From assembly GCF_900452515.1 (NCBI RefSeq), contig NZ_UGNW01000001.1, positions 1,364,001 to 1,428,000 on the forward strand: a stretch of DNA of 64,000 nucleotides, written 5' to 3'. The translations under genes were made by a program, and so were the position numbers. The notes beneath the pieces were generated by a model that did not search any database, was not told where the DNA came from, and saw only the letters and a list, made by a program, of their open reading frames with translations. This DNA is from Legionella birminghamensis. Its GTDB lineage: Bacteria; Pseudomonadota; Gammaproteobacteria; Legionellales; Legionellaceae. Positions 18,816 to 27,800 of this stretch are shown one piece after another; the stretch's first letter is position 1, and each line of letters begins with the position of its first letter.

Positions 18816-20243
18816 ATGAGTGTAAATATGAAAGCTGAAGTGGTGGTATTAGGCAGTGGACCTGGGGGTTACACGGCTGCGTTCAGGGCAGCGGATCTGG
18901 GTAAAAAAGTTATTCTGATCGAGCGTTATAACACCTTGGGTGGTGTTTGTTTGAATGTGGGTTGTATTCCTTCAAAAGCGCTGCTGCACATTGCCAAGGT
19001 CGTTGATGAAGCGCATGAAATGAATGAGATGGGCGTTAGCTTTAATCAGCCGGAATTTGACAGCAGCAAATTGGTTGCCTGGAAAAATAAAGTCATTGGC
19101 AAGCTGACGGGCGGATTAAAAATTCTGGCCAAGCAGCGCAAAGTTGAAGTGGTCACTGGGGTAGGACGTTTTTCAGGCACTCATCAGATTACAGTAGAAA
19201 ATGAGGGCCAGACCACCACTATCGATTTTGATAATGCCATCATTGCTGTAGGCAGTGAGTCGGTGAATTTACCATTTATTCCAGAGGACCCAAGAATTTT
19301 CAGTTCAACCGGTGCACTGGAGCTTGCTGATATTAAGGGTGATCTGCTTGTTCTTGGCGGAGGGATTATTGGCCTTGAAATGGCAACTGTCTATTCTTCT
19401 CTGGGCGTAAACGTTACTGTCGTTGAGTTCATGGATCAATTGATCCCTGGCGCTGACTCTGATTTGGTTAATGTTCTGCAAAAGCGCATGAGCAAAAAAG
19501 GCGTGAAATTCCTGCTTAAGACCAAGGTAACCGGAATAGAAGCAAAAGAGGATGCTTTGTATGTCACAATGGATGGTGAGCATGCAACCGAACAGCCCAT
19601 GAAATTTGCACAAATCCTGGTGTCTGTCGGAAGAAAACCGAATGGCGGGGTAATAAATGCGGAAGCTGCTGGCGTTAAAGTGGACGAGCGAGGCTTTATT
19701 AAGGTTGATAACCAGATGCGCACCAACATACCGCACATCTTTGCCATTGGTGATGTAGTGGGTCAGCCAATGCTTGCACATAAAGCAATGCCAGAGGGAC
19801 GTGTGGCTGCGGAAGTGATTGCTGGCATGAAGCATTACTTCGATCCCCGTTGCATTCCCAGCGTTGCCTATACCGATCCTGAAATTGCCTGGACCGGCCT
19901 GACTGAAAAAGAGGCCAAAGAGAAAGGTATTCGTTATGAGAAAGCGGTATTCCCTTGGATGGCAAGCGGCCGCGCTTTGAGTATGGGACGTGAAGAGGGC
20001 ATGACCAAATTGCTTTTTTGCCCAGACAGCAAACGTATTCTTGGTGCGGGGATTGTGGGTCTTAACGCGGGTGATTTAATTTCTGAAGCGTCTCTGGCCA
20101 TTGAAATGGAATGTGATGTGGAAGATATTGCGCTAACCATTCATCCGCATCCCACTCTATCGGAGTCTGTTGCTTTGGCTGCTGAAATTTTCGAAGGCAC
20201 AGTGACTGACCTTTACATGCCAAAGAAAAAAACTGAAAAATAG
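18816..20243 (+). CDS. lpdA: Dihydrolipoamide dehydrogenase (E3)
   Basis: The 475-residue flavoprotein has the FAD-binding GSGPGGYTAAFRAA, the redox-active disulfide CLNVGCIPSK, an NAD-binding GGGIIGLEMA and the C-terminal catalytic His/Glu motif HPHPTLSE. It reoxidises lipoyl groups of the pyruvate dehydrogenase complex and probably also serves 2-oxoglutarate dehydrogenase. The start is MSVNMKAEVVVLG at 18816, preceded by AAAAGAGG; Met5 would also be possible. It ends the ace operon; a hairpin follows directly. Confidence 0.97.
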   Translation: MSVNMKAEVVVLGSGPGGYTAAFRAADLGKKVILIERYNTLGGVCLNVGCIPSKALLHIAKVVDEAHEMNEMGVSFNQPEFDSSKLVAWKNKVIGKLTGGLKILAKQRKVEVVTGVGRFSGTHQITVENEGQTTTIDFDNAIIAVGSESVNLPFIPEDPRIFSSTGALELADIKGDLLVLGGGIIGLEMATVYSSLGVNVTVVEFMDQLIPGADSDLVNVLQKRMSKKGVKFLLKTKVTGIEAKEDALYVTMDGEHATEQPMKFAQILVSVGRKPNGGVINAEAAGVKVDERGFIKVDNQMRTNIPHIFAIGDVVGQPMLAHKAMPEGRVAAEVIAGMKHYFDPRCIPSVAYTDPEIAWTGLTEKEAKEKGIRYEKAVFPWMASGRALSMGREEGMTKLLFCPDSKRILGAGIVGLNAGDLISEASLAIEMECDVEDIALTIHPHPTLSESVALAAEIFEGTVTDLYMPKKKTEK

Positions 20244-20276
20244 CACAGAGACTCGGCTTAATTATTATTCTGTGCT
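20242..20276 (+). terminator. Hairpin after lpdA, possible terminator
   Basis: AGCACAGA (20242-20249) pairs perfectly with TCTGTGCT (20269-20276) across a 19-nt loop, starting inside the lpdA stop codon. No T-tract follows, so intrinsic termination is doubtful; it could instead stabilise the 3' end. Confidence 0.35.
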
Positions 20277-20344
20277 AAGTTTGAAGAAAAGTTATCCAAT
20301 CAATGCTCTTGATTTGAGCATTGATTGTTACAGGAAGGGTAGCC

Positions 20345-20803
20345 ATGGAGTATTCAATACGATCCATGAGGCTGGAAGATATTGATGCTGTGTATGCTAT
20401 TGAAGTACAGGGACATAAAGCACCCTGGAGCCGTGGCATCCTGGTTGACTGTATACTGGTTGGATACGATTGTCGGGTAATTGAGAAAAAGGAAGACAAT
20501 CTGCCGATAATTCTTGGCTATTCAATATGTCGACAATCATTTAATGTCTGCCATATTTTGAACTTATGCATTGCCCCATCTTATCAGCATCAGGGAGTTG
20601 GTACCCAATTGCTATCCCGGCTTCTTGATATGCCGATGAGTCCTCTAATTAATACGTTTATCCTGGAAGTCAGACCCAGCAACTATGGGGCAATCCATTT
20701 ATATGAAAAAATGGGGTTTCTGCGTGATGGCGTTAAAGAAGGTTATTATGAAGACCAGGCGGGGGTTGAGGATGCCTGGCTTTATAAGAAGGTACTTGAG
20801 TAA
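20345..20803 (+). CDS. rimI: Ribosomal protein S18-alanine N-acetyltransferase RimI
   Basis: The start at 20345 (MEYSIRSM, with an AGGAAGGG site) gives 152 residues, the usual RimI length; an upstream start at 20321 adds eight residues. The GNAT fold is clear: 'IRSMRLEDIDAVYAIE' for the N-terminus, the acetyl-CoA-binding 'YQHQGVGTQLL' and 'EVRPSNYGAIHLYEKMGF', which is a RimI signature. It acetylates the N-terminal alanine of ribosomal protein S18. It stands after the PDH operon and converges on the unknown minus-strand gene at 20.9 kb. Confidence 0.9.
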   Translation: MEYSIRSMRLEDIDAVYAIEVQGHKAPWSRGILVDCILVGYDCRVIEKKEDNLPIILGYSICRQSFNVCHILNLCIAPSYQHQGVGTQLLSRLLDMPMSPLINTFILEVRPSNYGAIHLYEKMGFLRDGVKEGYYEDQAGVEDAWLYKKVLE

Positions 20804-20851
20804 TGAAATAACCGTCTTTTCGAACAAGATGAAGCAATCCAGAGCAGTTGA

Positions 20852-21919
20852 TCAGTTAGGTCGTGTTGATTTATTCTCTGCAAGAATCTCATTAAACATT
20901 TTCGTACTAGCCGTTTGAAATCTAAACCAATGCGCTTTGCGATGCGAACCGAGTAGTTCCTGATTATCGGAATGCCATTTTTCAATGTGTTTCATTAACT
21001 GGGAATGATCACAGGCATAATTCTCTGTTGTTTCCTTATATAGCTTTTTGATGGCTTCAAATTTTTGCTGAGTGAGGGGGTTCTTCTTCTGTATTTGAAT
21101 GATTTCATCCAGCCGGCGATACAGCCTTTTGGCAATAAGCAAATTTTTTGGTTCCATGTCTTTAAATGCATTAGGCGGCGGGGGGAGTACAAATAAATGT
21201 TCAGGCTGTATGATTCCATTGACTATCGTCATAGACAATGGCAGCCTGCGAAAGAAAAGCCCAGAGACCCCTTTGCCAAGATTGTCGAGCATTGCAACAT
21301 CTTGCGCCATATCAATGGCTGTTGTCCGGCAAGTGTCGCGTTGGCTTAATTGACAATAGCCGGGATTAAATTGTTTTTGTAAATCCATTGGAATTGGCTT
21401 ATCAAAGGAATCAAGTGCCTGCTGTATATCCTTCAGCATCGCGTAGGTCAAAAATCTCCGCTCCAGAATAACTTCATCTTTACCCAGAACCACTTTATCG
21501 TCTGGGACAATGGGAACGTAAGCTGACAAATAGCGTGGATTAATTCCTTTTTTCTTCTGTTCTTCAGACAAATGGATTAGTTTTTTAATATAGAGTAAAT
21601 ATGCCTGATAACTATTTTCGAAAGCCTTATAACTGACTTGTGTTCTTCGGGGGTTTTCATCCCTATGCATTATAGGTTCATCAAGTATGACGGCTGGAGT
21701 CTGAGAGAAAATTATTTCGCAATCAGAGCTCTGAGGTTTTACACCTCGCGGTAATTTATTTTTTCCATAGGCAGCAAGTACTTTGATGCCATCCGTCTGA
21801 ACGGTTGCCAGATGAATATAGGAGTGCAGACTGGTTTTGTCTTTGCAGATAGAGACAAAAAAGGGACTATTGGAATTTATCTTAATCTGGTGTGCTTTCT
21901 TAGTCTGTGGTGTTGTCAT
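20852..21919 (-). CDS. Hypothetical protein, 355 residues
   Basis: The product is soluble, basic and starts 'MTTPQTKKAHQIKINSNSPF'. It has no signal peptide, no clear membrane helix and no motif I can assign. The middle contains a 'VLGKDEVILERRFLTYAML' segment and a Cys-containing stretch 'GYCQLSQRDTCRTTAIDMA', and the C-terminal third is Lys-rich and helical. It stands alone between rimI and the exonuclease gene with about 60 bp upstream. In this genome type a lone gene of this kind could be a secreted effector, but nothing in the sequence proves it. Confidence 0.75.
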   Translation of the reverse strand: MTTPQTKKAHQIKINSNSPFFVSICKDKTSLHSYIHLATVQTDGIKVLAAYGKNKLPRGVKPQSSDCEIIFSQTPAVILDEPIMHRDENPRRTQVSYKAFENSYQAYLLYIKKLIHLSEEQKKKGINPRYLSAYVPIVPDDKVVLGKDEVILERRFLTYAMLKDIQQALDSFDKPIPMDLQKQFNPGYCQLSQRDTCRTTAIDMAQDVAMLDNLGKGVSGLFFRRLPLSMTIVNGIIQPEHLFVLPPPPNAFKDMEPKNLLIAKRLYRRLDEIIQIQKKNPLTQQKFEAIKKLYKETTENYACDHSQLMKHIEKWHSDNQELLGSHRKAHWFRFQTASTKMFNEILAENKSTRPN

Positions 21920-21981
21920 AAAGTCCCTAGCTTATTTCTCAGTGAACTATAACTCAAGATGGCTTAACGCAATATTAAATC

Positions 21982-22752
21982 TTAGTTCATTTGGCTTAAA
22001 AATTCCTGGCAATGCAGGCGCTCAGTTTCGCCTGATAAATAATTTTTGAGCATTGCAATGGCATTCTCATAATCCTGCTGGGTAAAACTTCCGCGAATTA
22101 ACTCAAATCGAAGATAGACACAATAGGTATTCAAAACATCGGTTTCGCAATAGTCACGAATACTTTTTAATTGTCCCGCCTGATACTGATCCCAGACTTT
22201 AGAGCCGCTCATCCCCATTTTTCCGGGAAATCCCAGCATATGGGCGATGTCATCCAGCGGGGCAACTGCCCGAGCCTGGTAAGCGGCAAGGACATCCATC
22301 AAATCCAGATGGCGATAGTGGAAGCGGTTAAGATAATTGTTCCAGCGAAATGCCTGCTGGTTTTCTCCATATTCCCAGTAGGTGGGCGCGGAAATACCAT
22401 GGAGCAGGGCACGATAGTGTAATACCGGGAGGTCAAATGCGCAGCCGTTCCAGCTGACTAAAATGGGGGCGTATTTGTCAACACCGGAGAAAAAGCGCGT
22501 GATTAATTCTTTTTCATCCGATTGCTCATCGCCAAGGGACCAGACTTTCACTTGATTGGCATTCTGGATTACTGCTGAAATTGCCACAATCCTTTGCAGG
22601 TAATGAGGGAGAAAATCATTGCCAGTTTTGGCTCGGCGCAATGCAAACATGGCCTTGGCCGTTTCCTCGTCGCTTAAATTGTGAAGATTATATAATTTAC
22701 GGCCAGAACTAACATCTGGAATGGTTTCGATATCAAAAACTAGAACACTCAT
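21982..22752 (-). CDS. PolB-type 3'-5' exonuclease (DEDDy family, PF10108-like)
   Basis: The 256-residue protein opens with the Exo I motif 'LVFDIETIPD', where Asp and Glu bind the catalytic metals. Exo II follows in 'ILVSWNGCAFDLPVL' and Exo III in 'YCETDVLNTYCVYLRF', giving the DEDDy set with Tyr near the last Asp. This is the stand-alone exonuclease family related to the proofreading domain of DNA polymerase B; it is expected to degrade single-stranded DNA ends. No partner gene is adjacent: the upstream gene is divergent. Confidence 0.88.
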   Translation of the reverse strand: MSVLVFDIETIPDVSSGRKLYNLHNLSDEETAKAMFALRRAKTGNDFLPHYLQRIVAISAVIQNANQVKVWSLGDEQSDEKELITRFFSGVDKYAPILVSWNGCAFDLPVLHYRALLHGISAPTYWEYGENQQAFRWNNYLNRFHYRHLDLMDVLAAYQARAVAPLDDIAHMLGFPGKMGMSGSKVWDQYQAGQLKSIRDYCETDVLNTYCVYLRFELIRGSFTQQDYENAIAMLKNYLSGETERLHCQEFLSQMN

Positions 22753-22860
22753 GAAGCCACTGAATTCAATGATAAATCAGAAATTCTAGCACAGTTATTG
22801 CTTGTATTGATATTGCGGGATATTAGGAATTTTGTTACTAATACGCACATTTAAATCAAC

Positions 22861-23475
22861 ATGAAGTTGTCTATGAATATGAAGCGCTTACTATTAGTCG
22901 TTCCATTCCTGTTACTCACGGCCTGTATTAGTACACCGCCTCCACGTGACGTTAATAATATCTGCAGTATTTTCCGGCAATACCCCAAATGGTATCTGGA
23001 TGCAAAGGACGCAGAACGGCGCTGGCGGGTACCGGTTCCGGTTCAGATGGCCATTATTCATCAGGAGTCCAAATTCGACTCGCAGGCTACTCCTAAACGG
23101 ACCAAATTATTCTGGATCATCCCATGGAAAAGACCCTCGACGGCCTATGGTTATACGCAGGCTTTACGCTCTACCTGGGCTCAATACAAAAAATCTGATG
23201 GCGGGGTATGGGCAGCGCGCGATGACTTCACTGATGCAGTGGATTTTGTAGGCTGGTATGCCAACCAGGCCTATCGCCGGGCAGGCATCCAAAGGGATGA
23301 CGCCTACAATCTGTATCTCGCATACCATGAAGGGGTAGGCGGCTATATGCGAAAAACCTATCTACAGAAAGCCTGGCTGATTGGGGTCGCCCGCAAAGTG
23401 AAAACACGCGCAATGATTTATCAGGCGCAAATGGCCCGCTGCGGCCGCGGCACATCTTACAGCGGTTATAAATAG
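22861..23475 (+). CDS. Lytic transglycosylase-like lipoprotein
   Basis: The 204-residue protein has a lipoprotein signal with lipobox LTAC (Cys at about residue 22) and an SLT-type lysozyme fold. The catalytic Glu lies in 'AIIHQESKFDSQA' and the fold markers 'TAYGYTQAL' and 'YLAYHEGVGGY' follow. The expected role is cleavage of peptidoglycan glycan strands with anhydro-muramyl products, from a lipid-anchored position in the envelope. It is shorter than MltC/EmtA and matches the compact Legionella-type SLT lipoproteins. Start could be 22861, 22873 or 22879; no strong ribosome site separates them. Confidence 0.87.
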   Translation: MKLSMNMKRLLLVVPFLLLTACISTPPPRDVNNICSIFRQYPKWYLDAKDAERRWRVPVPVQMAIIHQESKFDSQATPKRTKLFWIIPWKRPSTAYGYTQALRSTWAQYKKSDGGVWAARDDFTDAVDFVGWYANQAYRRAGIQRDDAYNLYLAYHEGVGGYMRKTYLQKAWLIGVARKVKTRAMIYQAQMARCGRGTSYSGYK

Positions 23476-23592
23476 CCTGCTTGCTGCATTATTTGCGGGG
23501 GCTAATTAAGGCTACAATTATGTTAGGCAGTGCTTATTAGACATTTCTGTCCAGGCAAGTTAAAATAATAAAGCCGTTTGACGGATATTGCC

Positions 23593-23622
23593 TTGAGTCG
23601 ATAGCACCGTAATTTTTATAGA
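23593..23622 (+). promoter_or_regulatory. Likely promoter for adk
   Basis: TTGAGT (23593-23598), an 18-bp spacer and TATAGA (23617-23622) lie about 27 bp upstream of the adk ATG at 23649. Confidence 0.45.
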
Positions 23623-23648
23623 TAAGAACTGCTTTGTAGGAGTCGCGA

Positions 23649-24329
23649 ATGCGTTTAATGTTATTAGGTGGGCCAGGTGCTGGAAAGGGTACTCAGGCAG
23701 TACGACTGATTGAATATTTTGATATCCCGCAAATTTCTACAGGCGATATGTTAAGAGCAGCGATTGCCGCTGGTACTGAACTGGGTCAAAGCGCCAAAGC
23801 GGTTATGGATGCTGGAAAGCTGGTCTCTGACGAAATTATTATTCGCCTGGTAAAAGAACGATTACAACAACCCGATTGCGCCCGGGGATTTTTATTTGAT
23901 GGTTTTCCGCGAACTATTCCTCAGGCCGAGGCACTAAAAACTGCCCGTATCCGCCTGGATCATGTGATTGAAATTGCAGTTCCCGATTCTGAAATTATTA
24001 GCCGACTCAGCGGCCGCCGTGTTCATCCCGGTTCCGGACGTGTCTACCATATTCGTTTTAATCCGCCTAAGGTCGAAGGCCTGGATGATGTAACGGGTGA
24101 AGTCTTGCTACAGCGTGATGATGATAAGGAGGAAACGGTCAGACGGAGACTGGAAGTTTATCATCAACAGACTGAGCCACTGGTACAATATTATCAGCAG
24201 TGGGCTGACAGTGATAGTTCTGGGGCCCCCGCTTTTCACAGAGTGTCCGGACTTGGAAGCGTCGATACTATTTTCTCCCGGATTCTGGAAGCAATTACAA
24301 CCAAGGAAGAATCATGCTCAAAAGCGTGA
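23649..24329 (+). CDS. adk: Adenylate kinase
   Basis: The 226-residue protein has the P-loop [10 protein letters not shown], the AMP-binding '[10 protein letters not shown]', '[14 protein letters not shown]' and a full-length LID ('[13 protein letters not shown]') as in long-type bacterial Adk. It interconverts ATP and AMP with two ADP. The LID lacks zinc-binding cysteines, which is usual in gammaproteobacteria. An ORF-level curiosity is the short Ser/Gly-rich '[12 protein letters not shown]' insertion near the end. Its last 16 bp overlap the following thioredoxin-like gene. Confidence 0.96.
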   Translation: MRLMLLGGPGAGKGTQAVRLIEYFDIPQISTGDMLRAAIAAGTELGQSAKAVMDAGKLVSDEIIIRLVKERLQQPDCARGFLFDGFPRTIPQAEALKTARIRLDHVIEIAVPDSEIISRLSGRRVHPGSGRVYHIRFNPPKVEGLDDVTGEVLLQRDDDKEETVRRRLEVYHQQTEPLVQYYQQWADSDSSGAPAFHRVSGLGSVDTIFSRILEAITTKEESCSKA

Positions 24330-24676
24330 ACGAAGAACAATTAGATGATTTAATTAATCAAAAAGAATTGTTTTTAATTGATTTCTGGGCTCCCTGGTGT
24401 GCACCCTGCAAGGAATTTGGGCGCATTTACGAAGCGCTTGCTGAACAAAATCCAGAAATCAATTTTGTAAAAATAAATATTGAAGAGGAGCCGGGAATAG
24501 CAGAAGCATTTCAAATCCGCTCCATTCCTCACCTCATGATTATCAAGGAAGGCATTGCCATTTATTCAGATTCTGGAAGCATGCCAGCATCTACCCTCAC
24601 AGAACTACTGCAACAAGCCAAAGCGATTGATGTAGCTGAAATTCTCACAAAAATGAATCAGGACGAAGGCTTGTAA
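24314..24676 (+). CDS. Thioredoxin-like protein with CAPC active site
   Basis: The 120-residue protein has the thioredoxin fold: '[15 protein letters not shown]' for the active site and the cis-proline in '[10 protein letters not shown]'. The active site is CAPC rather than the CGPC of TrxA, a change expected to alter redox potential. The C-terminus carries an Asp/Glu-rich tail. The start codon lies inside adk, overlapping by 16 bp, so translation is probably coupled. Its partner is unknown; a main-line TrxA elsewhere in the genome is likely. Confidence 0.88.
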   Translation: MLKSVNEEQLDDLINQKELFLIDFWAPWCAPCKEFGRIYEALAEQNPEINFVKINIEEEPGIAEAFQIRSIPHLMIIKEGIAIYSDSGSMPASTLTELLQQAKAIDVAEILTKMNQDEGL

Positions 24677-24700
24677 TATACCTTGTTATAATATCTTAAG

Positions 24701-24734
24701 AACCTTGATGCGTTTGCTTCTCAAGGTTTTATGC
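24701..24734 (+). terminator. Possible rho-independent terminator after adk-trx
   Basis: AACCTTGA (24701-24708) pairs perfectly with TCAAGGTT (24721-24728) and the stem runs into TTTT before ATGC. The stem is fairly AT-rich and the T-tract short, so strength is uncertain. Confidence 0.5.
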
Positions 24735-24889
24735 TATTGCATTTAATAATCTATGTGTGTTATTTGAAATCATCTTGTGTTAAAATTCCTCCTCTAAATA
24801 TTCTTTATCCATAACGCTAAAGAATCCAGCTTAGGCTTGTTGATTAGTCAATTTCTCTAACAGTACAGGCAGTTTTAACAGGTAATAAC

Positions 24890-27800
24890 ATGAACTTTTT
24901 TGAAAAAATTTGTGAACTCGCTATTGAGCTTAAGGAAGAGGATATAAAAGCATTTATTCGTGAAAATAATATCAGTATTGATGTATTCAAGCCCAAAGAC
25001 AATATGTCGGCTGCGGAGTTTCTGACCATTGAAAGGAAACTGGATGCCGTCAACTTATTGCTTCATCTGGGAGCCGACCCCTCCAGGGTAGCTCGTGGGG
25101 CGGCAAGAGAAGGTAACTTCTCCCTGGTCAATTATTTACTACATAGAAATGTGAGTGTAAGTCACGTCGCTCAAGGGTTTGCCCAAGGCGGTCCAAAGAA
25201 CTGGCGGGATATAAAAGAATACCGAGAGAAGCTGTCTATTCATTATCAATTAGGTGCAAGTATTGATGCAATTGCCATAGGTGCAATTCAGGGTGAAGAT
25301 TTTGATTTTGCAGATGAAATGCGTTTGGGCGGGGCAGATATCAATTTGATGGCCTCAACAGCAGCTGCTTACGGATATGAGCAGTTCGCAAATTATTTAC
25401 GAGACCAGGGTGCTGATCCTAACTGGATTGCCCTGGGCAGGGCCAGAGGCGGATATAGCACCGAGGATCTGAGACAAGAGGGAGTCAATATCAATTACAT
25501 CCTCCAGGGAGCAGCGCTAGGCGGGCTTTTGGATGAGGCCAGATCATTAATAGAGGAAGGTGCTGATCCGGAGTGGGCTGTTGAGGCCGCTATGCAAGGC
25601 GGCTATTTCTTTTTTGCTGAAGAGTGCCGGATAAAAGCCCGAAAGCACATCAATTACTTCGATAAAATCTATACTCTCGCCAAAGAAGGAAAAAAGGATG
25701 AATTACTGCGTTTGTTAAAAGATCCCTTTATAAGTATCGATGTTCGGAAACAAGGTACGGATTTCACGGCCGCAGAGCGATTAGCATTTGAAAAAAATAA
25801 AGCTGCAGTTATGTTACTGTTGGAGTTAGGGGCTAATATACATTATGTTGCAAGGGGGGCGGCCCGGGCAGGCGATACCGCATTTGCCGAGAAGTTACGA
25901 CGACGCTATTCAGCAAGCATTAATATGATTGCTCAGGGAGCTGGTGAATTTGGTGATCAAATGTATATCAACTTCTTGCAAATGCATGACGCCAGCATTA
26001 GTCGTCTTGCTCAGGGGTATGCAGTAAGGGGTGATTGGCCTACTATCCGGGAGTTACAGAAAAAAGGGGCCAAATTTGCTGGGATTGTGCAAGGTGCTTT
26101 AGAAGGAAGACAGCTTAAGAATCCAAATTATCTCTTTGAAAAAGAGTTTGTCGACCTTGGCTTTCTATTACTCTATGCAGGATTATATGGACAACCCGAC
26201 TTAATCAAGGAACAACAGCAGAAAGGGATGAGTGTCAATCTTTGTGCTCAAGGATTTCTTGTTGGGGGATATTTGAATGAAGTTGAGCATCTGGTTCCCT
26301 CGGGCGCAAATATTGATTACATGGCGGCTGCAGCGGCACGTAGCGGCCATTTATATCTAGCAGAGTTTTTGCGGCGCCGAGGGGCAAAAATCCATGTGAT
26401 TGCCGCAGCCGCTGCAGCAGGCGGTCATTTAAACTATGCCAAATATCTTAAATCGCAAGGGGCAGATATTAATACAATAGCCTCTTCTGTTGCACAAAGT
26501 GGGAATTTTGAATATGCCAAAGAACTGTTTGAGGAAGGTGCTAGTCCATCAAGGATAGCCTGTGGCGCTGCAATGGGCGGCCATGAGGCTTTTGCGGAGT
26601 ATTTCAGGGCTTTAGGCGCGGATAAACGTGAAATCATTCGCGGTGCAATCAAAGGTGGATATTGGGAATACGCCCATCGTTTAGCGATGGAAGAACCTGT
26701 CATTGATATTAATATTGTGGCTGGTATGGCTGCATTTTATTACTATAACGAATATGGCGAGTTCCTGAGGATGAATCATGGGGCAAATATTGATTGGATG
26801 GCATATTTGTCTGCAAAAGCCGGGAACTATGGTTATACAGAATATTTAAGGATGAGGGGGGCTAATCTCGAAAAAATTATTAAAGGCTGCAAAGACGGCA
26901 ATTCCCAGCCTTATCTAGATTATCTTGCGACCTTGGATGATGCTAACATTCGTACAGCGCTTGCCGCCTTCACATCAGAAATTAGACCAGACAACGAAGT
27001 TCTTAAAAGTCCGGAAGCAGAGCCAAGCCAGCCCGTTCAGGGAGATGACGTAGTAGCTCTTAACGTAGACACGTTGTTTGCTGATGCGGGTTCACCGGAT
27101 GACTCAGTGACAGATAGCGATCCAATGCTTCTGGAAGTCACACCTCTCTCCTATCCACCAACACCTGAGCCTAAAGAAAAAGAGCCTGTTGAGCAATCAT
27201 TAAAAAGATCTCAAAAAGAAGCTGAGCTCAGTGAAATAGCAACGGAGGGTGATAAGCACATCAGAAAACGTCCCAAAAAGGCAAATGAAAAAAATGCCTT
27301 ATTTAGTGGAAAATACTCCAAAAAATATGAGCGTGTTGAGCTGCCATACTTTATTGCAAAAAAATCCGAAAGTGCAAGTTATCAGAATTCATTTCAGTTC
27401 CAAACGCTGGAGTCAGCCAGAAAAAAAGAGGGTAGGCAAAGGCAAATTAAAAATTTGGTTATGGGAAAATCAAATTTCCGATTCGCCAGCAATAGAAATG
27501 ATTTGCCTTCAACTGATGAGACAGTGACATTTGTGTTTGCCGGACGTCTACATGATGCCATGATCCCTAACCCATCCGCACTGGGTGAGAAGCAACGCCT
27601 TCTGCTGGTAGTGGGTAATTATGAATATGAGGGACTAAACGAATATTACTACAATGAGAATATTGAATTTTTGATAATCGATTCCCTTTTGTCGGAAACT
27701 CATGGAAATTATCATCCCGACGATATCCAGTCACGCCGCCTGGCAGCATTCATTGTTTCCTTTGAATGGCGACTCAAGAACTGTATTTATCTTGATGATA

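Noticed and set aside
20242-20276. Strong rho-independent terminator after lpdA
   Set aside because: The stem is perfect, but the loop is long and there is no T-tract; kept only as a low-confidence hairpin.
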